64,000 nt of DNA from Tsuneonella flava (lineage in GTDB: Bacteria > Pseudomonadota > Alphaproteobacteria > Sphingomonadales > Sphingomonadaceae), in assembly GCF_002870965.1 (NCBI RefSeq), contig NZ_PHSO01000007.1:124001-188000 (forward strand), written 5' to 3'. Below are positions 39,896 through 48,499 of the stretch, in pieces; within the stretch, counting starts at the first letter, position 1; every line of letters starts with the position of its first letter. The translations under genes were made by a program, and so were the position numbers. Below the pieces are notes generated by a model. It was given only the letters and a program-made list of their open reading frames with translations. It did not search any database and was not told where the DNA came from.

Positions 39896-41077
39896 TTAAC
39901 ACGCACGAGACAGGCTTGCGACGAAAAACCCGTCCGTGCCGTCGTGAAACGGCGAAAGCCGCCAGCCTTTCCCGTGTGTGTGCCCCAGCGGCAGAGCCAG
40001 CGCATCGGCCGACCATTCGGGATGCGCCGCCAGAAACGCATCGATCTGCCCCGCCCCTTCGCTATCGAGCAGAGAGCAAGTGACGAATACCAGTCGCCCG
40101 CCGGGCCGCACCAGTTCCGCCGCGATAGTCAGCAAGCGCCCCTGCACCGCTGCGAACCGGTTAAGCCGTTCGGGCGTCAGCCGCCACTTCGCTTCCGGCT
40201 TGCGGCGCCAGGTGCCAGTGCCCGAACACGGGGCATCGACCAGCACCGCGTCCGCCTTGCCCGCATAATCTGCCAGCGCAGCCAGTTCCTTGCCCGGATC
40301 GAGCAAGCGGGTTTCGATCATTCCGGCCCCGGCGCGTTCGGCGCGTGGCGCCAGCTTCGACAGCCGCGCACGGTCGGTATCGCACGCCAGCAGCGTGCGG
40401 CGATTGTCCATCGCCGCTGCCAACGACAGCGTCTTGCCCCCGGCCCCGGCGCACAGATCGATCACCGTTTCACCCGGCTGCGCGGCCACTGCCATGCAAG
40501 CGATCTGGCTGCCGTGATCCTGCACCTCGATCTGCCCGGCGGCATAGGCATCCCACCGTTCGACCGGCGTGCCCGCCGCGAACCGCAGCGCGTTGGGCGC
40601 GGCCAGCGGTTCACCCGCTTCGGGCAATTCGACGATATCGCGCGCCGCCTTCAGCGTGTTGACCCGCACATCGAGCGGCGCCCGGTCGAGCAAAGCACGC
40701 GCATCGCCGCCCGCGACACCCGATGCAGCCAGCGCGCTTTCCACCCAATCGGGCGCGACACCGCCAGCGGCCGCCGGCTCGCCCTCGCCAACAGGCTGCG
40801 GCCCGTGGGTGGAGCCATCGAACAGCGGAGCAATCGCCGGATCGACTTGCGCCAGACGCAGCATCGCCGCTCGCCCACTGGACGGAATCGGCCCGCACGC
40901 CCGGATTGCCGCATAAACCAGTTCGCGCACCGCGCGCCGGTCCTTCGATCCGGCATAGCGGCGCTGGCGGAAATAGTCGGAAACCAGCCGATCCGCCGGC
41001 GCCCCATCCGCCTGCGCCGCGGCGATCACTGCGTCGAGCAGCTCTATCGCTGCCTGAACCCGTGCTGCCGGGGTCAT
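39896..41077 (-). CDS. RsmB/NOP-family rRNA (cytosine-C5) methyltransferase
   Basis: A 393-residue SAM-dependent RNA m5C methyltransferase. The SAM loop is DLCAGAGGKTL near residue 215. Motif IV VDAPCSGTGTWRRKP near 280 and motif VI VTCSLLDSEG near 348 supply the two Cys of the m5C mechanism. The N-terminal helical part resembles the RsmB NusB-like region in shortened form. Whether it is RsmB (C967) or a paralogue cannot be decided. A 268-bp mobile-element-like sequence lies immediately upstream, starting 13 bp before the ATG. Confidence 0.9.
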   Translation of the reverse strand: MTPAARVQAAIELLDAVIAAAQADGAPADRLVSDYFRQRRYAGSKDRRAVRELVYAAIRACGPIPSSGRAAMLRLAQVDPAIAPLFDGSTHGPQPVGEGEPAAAGGVAPDWVESALAASGVAGGDARALLDRAPLDVRVNTLKAARDIVELPEAGEPLAAPNALRFAAGTPVERWDAYAAGQIEVQDHGSQIACMAVAAQPGETVIDLCAGAGGKTLSLAAAMDNRRTLLACDTDRARLSKLAPRAERAGAGMIETRLLDPGKELAALADYAGKADAVLVDAPCSGTGTWRRKPEAKWRLTPERLNRFAAVQGRLLTIAAELVRPGGRLVFVTCSLLDSEGAGQIDAFLAAHPEWSADALALPLGHTHGKGWRLSPFHDGTDGFFVASLSRAC

Positions 41078-41090
41078 CGCCGCGCTGCCT

Positions 41091-41355
41091 TAGGCTCAGG
41101 ACCCATTACTGGCACCGTTGAGGCGCCCAAATGGCGAACATATCGGGCCAAACTGCCCGCCGGGAAGGCTATATGCCTTTCCAAGGGCAGTTTGGCCTGA
41201 GATGGAAGCCATTTGGACGTCCTGCAGGGATTTGATCAAAATGGCCCATCGCGGCGTCAAAAGGTCTTGAAATATTAGCATATTACTGCGCCCTTTCTCC
41301 TTGCGCTGAGCCATTTTGCTTCAAACCTCAATGGTGCCAGCAATGGGCCCTGAGC

Positions 41356-41358
<3 letters not shown>
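41091..41358. mobile_element. MITE-like element with 33-bp terminal inverted repeats and TA flanks
   Basis: The two ends are inverted copies. The first 33 bases (41091-41123) match the reverse complement of the last 33 (41326-41358) at 30 positions, all three differences being A/G changes, and both begin TAGGCTCAGG. A TA dinucleotide lies at both outer ends, consistent with the TA target duplication of Tc1/IS630-type transposition. The interior has no open frame and includes a strong hairpin. The element is less GC-rich than its neighbours. It fills the rsmB-like/guaB gap, and the guaB TAG stop (41356-41358) falls on its right edge. The IS family is inference. Confidence 0.75.
41146..41197. 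other. Long hairpin inside the MITE-like element
   Basis: The arms GGCCAAACTGCCC (41146-41158) and GGGCAGTTTGGCC (41185-41197) pair perfectly. A second stem GGGAAGGC/GCCTTTCC (one mismatch) sits within, closing a TATAT loop. There is no T-run on either side, so this is not a typical terminator. It could form a structured RNA or cruciform if transcribed with guaB. Confidence 0.75.
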
Positions 41359-42855
<1,497 letters not shown>

Positions 42856-42946
42856 CTAACGAGACTGTGTGACAACCGCTAGGGCCAATCGCAATTTTGC
42901 TCTGGCACGGTGGATATGTGATGCGCCGCCTGCCGTCGCTCCTCCC

Positions 42947-43072
42947 CTCGTCATTGCGGGGAGCCACAGGCGACGTGGCAACCCATGACCCGAACCTCGC
43001 CGCCCATCGCATCGGTTGCGAGAGGCGGCACCGTCATCCCATGGATTGCTTCGCCAAGCTCGCAATGACGAG
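42947..43072 (+). repeat. Family A palindromic repeat, copy A3
   Basis: A 126-bp unit from CTCGTCATTGCGG to CGCAATGACGAG, with inner GGCAACCCATG and CCCATGGATTGC blocks and a centre containing GCCCATCGCA. It lies in the 538-bp gap (42856-43393) between guaB and the M28 peptidase gene, which holds only repeats. B3 follows 26 bp later. Confidence 0.85.
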
Positions 43073-43098
43073 TGGGAGACGTTTGACCACCCCACCCC

Positions 43099-43185
43099 GT
43101 CGCCCCGGACCTGATCCGGGGCCCCGCTTTTCTTCCAGCGCGGGGCGAGTGGAAGCTGGACCCCGGCTCGGGGGCCGGGGTGACG
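43099..43185 (+). repeat. Family B repeat, copy B3
   Basis: About 87 bp: a left hairpin CCCCGGACCTGATCCGGGG and a right hairpin CCCCGGCTCGGGGGCCGGGG joined by about 35 bp, bounded by CGTCG and TGACG. It starts 26 bp after A3. Confidence 0.82.
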
Positions 43186-43237
43186 GGGTAAAGATGGAGA
43201 AGCCAACGGGCGGGCAACCAATATCTCACCCCCTCCC

Positions 43238-43362
43238 CTCGTCATTGCGAGGAGCCGCAAGGCGACGTGGCAATCCATGGCCCGAACCTCGCCTCCATCA
43301 CAGCCGCTGCGATGGACGGCACCCTCACTCCATGGATTGCTTCGCTACGCTCGCAATGACGA
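43238..43362 (+). repeat. Family A palindromic repeat, copy A4
   Basis: A 125-bp unit nearly identical in layout to A3: CTCGTCATTGCGAGGAGCCG at the left, CCATGGATTGCTTCGCTACG and TCGCAATGACGA at the right. No B unit follows; the M28 peptidase gene's 3' end lies 31 bp away. Confidence 0.85.
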
Positions 43363-43393
43363 ACGGGGAGAGGCCCAACCATCCCCACACCCC

Positions 43394-44938
43394 CTACGGC
43401 CCCGCGCGCTTACTCCCTGTCTCCGTCGGCCATTGCAGCGGATCGGCGAAGAAGCGCACCAGTTTCAGGTGCAGCCGCAAGTCGTCGATCGCTCCGCCCA
43501 GTTCGATCCCGTCAATCTCGTCGGACGGCTTGTGATAGCGTTCGTCCATGAACCGCTGCAGCGCCTTTTCCGCACCGTAGGCTGTGGTAACCGCCACTGT
43601 CGGCACGTCGCGCTGCAACAGCGCCCAGCCGTCCTGCCGCCGCACGAATTGCGCGGCCAGCGCAGGGTCGCCCATCTCGCCACCGCTTTCACGGATGATC
43701 CGCTCTATCGGAGCATCGAGATCGGTCATCCCCAGCCCGACGATCCCGAATGCGGAGCCCGCCGGGGCAATCGCCACGCTGTCGAGGTTGAACGCCGCAA
43801 CGATCGAATCGAGTGGCACCGGCGGATTTTCGGTAAATGCCTGTGCCCCCAGCAACCCCCGCTCTTCCGCGGTAGTGGCAAGGAAATAGACATCGCGGTC
43901 CAGCTTCGGCCCTGCCCCAAGCTGACGTGCCAGTTCGTTGAGAACGGCCACGCCGCTGGCGTTGTCCACTGCGCCGTTGCAGATCCGATCTGCTGCATCG
44001 GCGGGGGCACAGGCGCTGCCGAAATGGTCCCAGTGCGCCATCAGCAACACCGCGCCATCTTGCGGACGCTTGCCCGGCAGGTGGCCGATCAGGTTGAATG
44101 TCTTCGCTGTGCCGACCGACGATGTCGCTTCGACAGACACGCTTATGCCCAGCGGGATCGGGCGGAAATCGTCCTGCGCGGCGGCGGATTCCAGTTCCTC
44201 GATCCGCCCGGCGCCCAGCAATTTATCTGCCGCTTCGCGGGTGATATACCCGTCGAGCGTCGTCACCGCCTCGGTCGCTTTCAGGCGATAGTGGCCGCGC
44301 CGCCGATCATTGGCGAGATGAGCCAGCTCCGCATCGTCTTTCACGACTGCGATCACAGCGGCGGCATCCTGCCGCAGCAAAGCCTCCCGCTGATCGGCAT
44401 CGCCGGGATGATCCCACAGCATCAGCGCGACCCGCCCCGCCAGTTCGGACCGCTCCAGATCGACGCCCGCGTTGCCGACGAACACCACCGGTGCCAGTTC
44501 GACCAGCCCGCGCGCACCGGAGGCGAACATCGCCACTCCGCTGTCAGGCAGAGGCACAGTCCGGCCCTTGCGAACGAAACGCACTGTGCTGGTCGCAGGG
44601 CTGCTATAGGCCAGCTCTACCGGGGCGAACCACGGGTGCGCCGGATCGTTGGTGCCCGACGTCAGCCCCGCCGCCTGCCATTCGCGCGAGAGGAACCGCA
44701 GAGTCTTCGCTTCGCCATCGGTGCCCGGCTGACGCCCGCCGAAATCGTCGCTGCTGAGCGTAGCGATATCGCGCATCAGGCGGGTTTCGATTGCAGCATT
44801 GTCGGCGGGGCGCGGCGCAGCGGGCACTCCGCCATGAGTGCACGCGGGGACGAGAATGAGCAGGGCAAGCACCAGCAGGGCGCGAAAACCTGACCCCAAC
44901 CGCTCAACCACTTCGTTAAATCCCTTCGCCTGTGCCAT
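43394..44938 (-). CDS. M28 family zinc metallopeptidase, lipoprotein
   Basis: A 514-residue exported aminopeptidase-type enzyme. The N-terminal hydrophobic segment ends in LVPAC, a lipobox. A PA-like insert domain occupies the middle. The di-zinc ligands are visible: AHWDHFG (His) near 308, NGAVDNASG (Asp) near 330, TTAEERG (Glu) near 362, FNLDS (Asp) near 392 and RYHKPSDE (His) near 481. It would remove N-terminal residues from peptides in the periplasm. Its 3' end abuts the A4 repeat. It is divergent from the AT-rich FkbM gene. Confidence 0.92.
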   Translation of the reverse strand: MAQAKGFNEVVERLGSGFRALLVLALLILVPACTHGGVPAAPRPADNAAIETRLMRDIATLSSDDFGGRQPGTDGEAKTLRFLSREWQAAGLTSGTNDPAHPWFAPVELAYSSPATSTVRFVRKGRTVPLPDSGVAMFASGARGLVELAPVVFVGNAGVDLERSELAGRVALMLWDHPGDADQREALLRQDAAAVIAVVKDDAELAHLANDRRRGHYRLKATEAVTTLDGYITREAADKLLGAGRIEELESAAAQDDFRPIPLGISVSVEATSSVGTAKTFNLIGHLPGKRPQDGAVLLMAHWDHFGSACAPADAADRICNGAVDNASGVAVLNELARQLGAGPKLDRDVYFLATTAEERGLLGAQAFTENPPVPLDSIVAAFNLDSVAIAPAGSAFGIVGLGMTDLDAPIERIIRESGGEMGDPALAAQFVRRQDGWALLQRDVPTVAVTTAYGAEKALQRFMDERYHKPSDEIDGIELGGAIDDLRLHLKLVRFFADPLQWPTETGSKRAGP

Positions 44939-45065
44939 CCGAATGCCGCAGGATATCGATTAGGCGACATCTTTCTGTTGTAAAAGAGAGATTATCGACA
45001 TAACGAATCATCTAGGTAATTTACCTTAATTGCATTGCCATTTTGGCGACCAAAGGCGATAATAT

Positions 45066-45914
45066 ATGGTTAAAATTAACCAAGATGGCTATAATGAATT
45101 AACGCAGACCGAATTTGGATTAATTCTTTACAATAAAAATGATATATATATTGGTAAATCATTGAAAATATATGGAGAATACTCATTCAGAGAACATGAA
45201 TTATTTTCACAAATGGTCACGCCAAACATGGTGGTGGTGGAGATCGGCGCCAATATAGGGTCACTGACTGTCGGCCTGGCACAACTGGCGAATCAGGGGT
45301 TAGTCTATGCGTTCGAACCCCAGCGCCTCGTATTTCAGACGCTCTGCGCCAACATTGCCCTGAACAATCTGACCAATGTTTTCGCCTATCAATATGCCAT
45401 CGGGGCGGAAAGCGGCGTGATCGAAGTGCCAGAGTCAGACCCGCGAGTGCCGCACAATTTTGGCGGATTGGAACTGGGGCAGCACCGTCACGGGGACATC
45501 GTATCGCTGGCAACCATCGACCAGATGGGATTCCAGCAACTCGATTTCATGAAAATCGATATCGAAGGGATGGAATGCGAGGCCTTGAGAGGCGCCGCCG
45601 ACGCGATCCGGCGCCATCGGCCGATCATCTATCTGGAGGCGGACCGGGAAGAGCGATTTGCTGAGCTTCATGCGATCCTCTCCGAATACCGATACACCAT
45701 GTACTGGAGCCTGGTGGACCTCTACCGGCCCGACAACTTCCGTGGAGTGAAGGGAGACATTTTCGGCATCTCTTCCAAAAACCTGCTCTGCATACCCGAA
45801 GAACGCGATTTCCCGGTATCGGGTATGACAACTGTGACCGGCCCGGAGGATTCCTGGCGAGCGGCACACACGCGACTTGGTCACTGCGCGGTCCAGCCGC
45901 CATCCATCGTATAA
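45066..45914 (+). CDS. FkbM family methyltransferase
   Basis: A 282-residue SAM-dependent methyltransferase of the FkbM family. The SAM loop EIGANIGSLT lies near residue 59, the FEPQR segment near 90, and KIDIEGMECEALRG near 163 is the family hallmark. Such enzymes O-methylate sugars, lipids or natural products. The first about 170 bases and the upstream about 120 bases are strikingly AT-rich compared with the rest of the gene and the window, which suggests horizontal acquisition or recombination. The 3' end runs 34 bp into the convergent hydroxybutyrate dehydrogenase gene. No glycan cluster surrounds it. Confidence 0.88.
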   Translation: MVKINQDGYNELTQTEFGLILYNKNDIYIGKSLKIYGEYSFREHELFSQMVTPNMVVVEIGANIGSLTVGLAQLANQGLVYAFEPQRLVFQTLCANIALNNLTNVFAYQYAIGAESGVIEVPESDPRVPHNFGGLELGQHRHGDIVSLATIDQMGFQQLDFMKIDIEGMECEALRGAADAIRRHRPIIYLEADREERFAELHAILSEYRYTMYWSLVDLYRPDNFRGVKGDIFGISSKNLLCIPEERDFPVSGMTTVTGPEDSWRAAHTRLGHCAVQPPSIV

Positions 45915-46636
45915 TTGCCGCCGGTCATGTTCGCCGCTTCTTCCCGGCAGAGAAATACCGCGAACGCGCCGATTTCTTCGACCTGGGTGAATTTCTTGGT
46001 CGGCTCGCCCGCCAGCAGCACATCGTTGATGACCTGTTCGCGGGTCATTCCACGCGCCTTCATCGTATCGGGGATCTGGTTTTCAACCAGCGGCGTCCAG
46101 ACATAGCCGGGGCTGATGCAGTTCACTGTCACCCCGGTCTGCGCCAGTTCCAGCGCGGCGGTCTTGGTCAGCCCGGCGATGCCGTGTTTGGCCGCGACAT
46201 AAGCGCTCTTGAACGGCGAAGCGACGAGCGAGTGCGCGCTGGCGGTGTTGATGATCCGCCCCCACCCCTGCTGCTTCATATGCGGCACGGCCAGCCGGGT
46301 GGTATGGAATGCCGCCGTCAGGTTGAGCGCGATGATCGCGTTCCACTTCGCCACCGGGAATTCATCGATCGGGGCGACGTGCTGCATCCCGGCGTTATTG
46401 ACCAGAATGTCGAGCGGGCCCGCCCCGGCCATCAATTCCTCGCACCCTTCCTCGGTGGTCAGATCGGCGTTGATGTGGCTCGCGCCCAGCTCTTCCACCA
46501 GTTTCGCGATTTCGGCTTCGTCGCCAAAGCCGTTGAGCACGACCTGCGCCCCTTCCGCATGAAGCGCGCGGGCGACCCCCAGCCCGATGCCCGAAGTGGA
46601 ACCTGTGACGAGAGCGCGCTTGCCGGATAGGAACAT
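45881..46636 (-). CDS. 3-hydroxybutyrate dehydrogenase (SDR family)
   Basis: A 251-residue classical SDR resembling D-beta-hydroxybutyrate dehydrogenase, which interconverts 3-hydroxybutyrate and acetoacetate in polyhydroxybutyrate use. It has TGSTSGIGLGVARAL near residue 9, NNAGMQHVAPIDEFP near 85, the catalytic Ser/Tyr/Lys (TASAHSLVAS, YVAAKHG) and the EKNQIPDT-like segment VENQIPDTMKARGM. An excellent AGGAGG site precedes ATG 46636. It overlaps the FkbM gene at the 3' end by 34 bp. Confidence 0.88.
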   Translation of the reverse strand: MFLSGKRALVTGSTSGIGLGVARALHAEGAQVVLNGFGDEAEIAKLVEELGASHINADLTTEEGCEELMAGAGPLDILVNNAGMQHVAPIDEFPVAKWNAIIALNLTAAFHTTRLAVPHMKQQGWGRIINTASAHSLVASPFKSAYVAAKHGIAGLTKTAALELAQTGVTVNCISPGYVWTPLVENQIPDTMKARGMTREQVINDVLLAGEPTKKFTQVEEIGAFAVFLCREEAANMTGGNYTMDGGWTAQ

Positions 46637-46770
46637 TTTTACCTCCTGATGGGTTTTTCGCGGGGTTCTTAACAATCACGCTCTTGCGCTGCGCGCCGTG
46701 CCTGTCCAGACCAAACACGTGAAAAGCGGCGTCAGGCCGCCTGTTCGATGCGATTCAAGGGGGCAGACCG

Positions 46771-47649
46771 ATGCGGCTCGACAGATTTAACCCGGCCAAC
46801 ATCCGCGTGCGCGGCGGTGGCAGCGGCGGCGGCGGCGGATTTCCCGGCGGCGGCGCGGGCGGAGTCGGGTGCGGCACATTAGTGCTGGTGCTGATCGGCG
46901 CGCTGGTGTTCGGGGTCGATCCGGGCCAGATGCTCAGCGGACTGGACCAGAACGGCGCATCGACCGCCCCTGCCACGCAGCAGCGCACCTCTCCGCAATC
47001 GGCCGAAGAACTGTGTACGCAGAACCAGTATGCCACCGAAGCATGCAACGCGCTGCAATCGCTCAACCAGACATGGCAGCCCGAATTCCAGCGCGCAGGC
47101 GTCCGCTTCGAACAGCCTGAACTGGTGTTCTATAGCGGTGGAACCGATTCCGGCTGCGGTGCGGCGCAATCGGCGATGGGGCCGTTCTATTGCCCTGCCG
47201 ATCACGGGATCTACATCGACACCAGCTTTTACGACCAGATGGCGCAACAGCTTGGCGCGAAGGGCGATTTCGCCCGCTATTACGTGATCGCCCACGAATA
47301 CGGTCACCATATTCAGAAACTGACCGGCGTGGCCGACGCGATCCGCAGCGCGCAACAACAGAACCCGCGCGCCAGCAACCAGTTGCAGGTCCGCATGGAA
47401 TTGCAGGCCGATTGCTATGCCGGGGTGTGGGCGGGCAAGAACCGCAACCTGATCGATCCCGGCGATTTCGAGGAAGGAATGACCGCCGCCAGCGCGATTG
47501 GCGACGATACGCTGATGCGGAACGCCGGTCGCCAGGTCGATGCCGAAAGCTTCACCCACGGCTCCAGCGCGCAACGCATGGAAGCCCTGCGCGCGGGGAT
47601 GGAAAGCGGCAACGACAGCGTATGCGATCGATATGTCCGGCTAAGCTGA
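46771..47649 (+). CDS. YpfJ-type neutral zinc metallopeptidase
   Basis: A 292-residue membrane-anchored protein of the YpfJ/KPN_02809 family. A Gly-rich cytosolic N-terminus (RGGGSGGGGGFPGGG) precedes a hydrophobic anchor (LVLVLIGALVFG). The periplasmic catalytic domain carries the HEYGHH zinc site near residue 177 and a later Glu in QADCYAGVWAG that probably completes the site. Four or more Cys suggest disulfides. The peptidase substrate is unknown. It converges with the M56 gene across an 850-bp repeat region. Confidence 0.9.
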   Translation: MRLDRFNPANIRVRGGGSGGGGGFPGGGAGGVGCGTLVLVLIGALVFGVDPGQMLSGLDQNGASTAPATQQRTSPQSAEELCTQNQYATEACNALQSLNQTWQPEFQRAGVRFEQPELVFYSGGTDSGCGAAQSAMGPFYCPADHGIYIDTSFYDQMAQQLGAKGDFARYYVIAHEYGHHIQKLTGVADAIRSAQQQNPRASNQLQVRMELQADCYAGVWAGKNRNLIDPGDFEEGMTAASAIGDDTLMRNAGRQVDAESFTHGSSAQRMEALRAGMESGNDSVCDRYVRLS

Positions 47650-47670
47650 AGTCGGGGCGCGGTGCTGACA

Positions 47671-47705
47671 GAAGCTGGACCCCGGCTCGGGGGCCGGGGT
47701 GACGG
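47671..47705 (+). repeat. Family B repeat, right half only
   Basis: The 35-bp right arm (AAGCTGGACCCCGGCTCGGG, then CCGGGGTGACGG) without the left hairpin. It lies 21 bp after the YpfJ-type gene. Confidence 0.7.
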
Positions 47706-47781
47706 TTATGGCGGGGAAACCCCCGGCAGCGACCGACCTCGGCATCGGGCCTAACCATTCCCCGACCCACCGCCGCCCCCC

Positions 47782-47904
47782 TTCGTCATTGCGAGGAGCG
47801 TAGAGACGCGGCAATCCATGGCCCGAACCTCGCCTCCATCGCAACCGATGCGATGGGCGGCACCCTCTCCCCATGGATTGCTTCACTGCGTTCGCAATGA
47901 CGAG
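47782..47904 (+). repeat. Family A palindromic repeat, copy A5
   Basis: A 123-bp unit with all three nested inverted repeats. The outer arms are TTCGTCATTGCGA and TCGCAATGACGAG. The middle arms are GGCAATCCATGG and CCATGGATTGC. The inner arms are CCATCGCA and TGCGATGG. It lies in an 850-bp gap (47650-48499) with no gene. Confidence 0.87.
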
Positions 47905-47928
47905 CGCGGAGGCATAATCACACCAAAC

Positions 47929-48016
47929 CGTCGCCCCGGACTTGATCCGGGGCCCCGCTGTTCTTCCAATGCGTGCTGACAGAAGCTGGACCCCGGCTCG
48001 GAGGCCGGGGTGACGG
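47929..48016 (+). repeat. Family B repeat, copy B5
   Basis: 88 bp from CCGTCGCCCCGGACTTGATC to GGCCGGGGTGACGG, starting 24 bp after A5. Confidence 0.82.
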
Positions 48017-48199
48017 TGCGGGAAAGGTCGGTGTGACAAGCCGTTGATCGCAGCCTCGCCTCCATCGCAACTCTTGCACTGGGAGGGGGTGTCAGGTGAC
48101 AGTGTGTCACACGAAGGCACGAAGGCACGGAGTGGGTTTGGTTCGGGGGTAGGAGGCCGCACTGCCGATGCTCGGCCAATACTATCGCGGGTATCCCCC

Positions 48200-48324
48200 C
48201 TCGTCATTGCGAGGAGCCGCAGGCGACGTGGCAATCCATGGACCATTCTTCGCCTCCATCACAACCAGTGCGATGGGTGGCACCCTCTCCCCATAGATTG
48301 CTTCACTGCGTTCGCAATGACGAG
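48200..48324 (+). repeat. Family A palindromic repeat, copy A6
   Basis: A 125-bp unit very similar to A5, with arms CTCGTCATTGCGA and TCGCAATGACGAG; the middle right arm is slightly decayed (CCATAGATTGC). Confidence 0.87.
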
Positions 48325-48349
48325 TGCGGAGAGACAGGAACAACCCCCA

Positions 48350-48440
48350 CCGTCGCCCCGGACCTGATCCGGGGCCCCGCTATTCTTCGGGCGCGGTGCC
48401 AGTTAAAAGCTGGACCCCGGCTCGTGGGCCGGGGTGACGG
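48350..48440 (+). repeat. Family B repeat, copy B6
   Basis: 91 bp from CCGTCGCCCCGGACCTGATC to GGGCCGGGGTGACGG, starting 25 bp after A6. The right hairpin has a GTG variation. Confidence 0.82.
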
Positions 48441-48499
48441 TGTTCGCTAACAAGGGCTCTCGCCGGAACACCCCCCCGCTGCCGAACTTCGTCCCCGGA

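Noticed and set aside
41146-41197. The hairpin as a rho-independent terminator of guaB.
   Set aside because: It lacks a T-run on either strand and sits inside the element about 160 bp past the guaB stop.
42947-48440. Possible CRISPR arrays in the repeat-rich gaps.
   Set aside because: Units are about 88-125 bp, palindromic, not regularly spaced by short unique spacers, and no cas genes are present.
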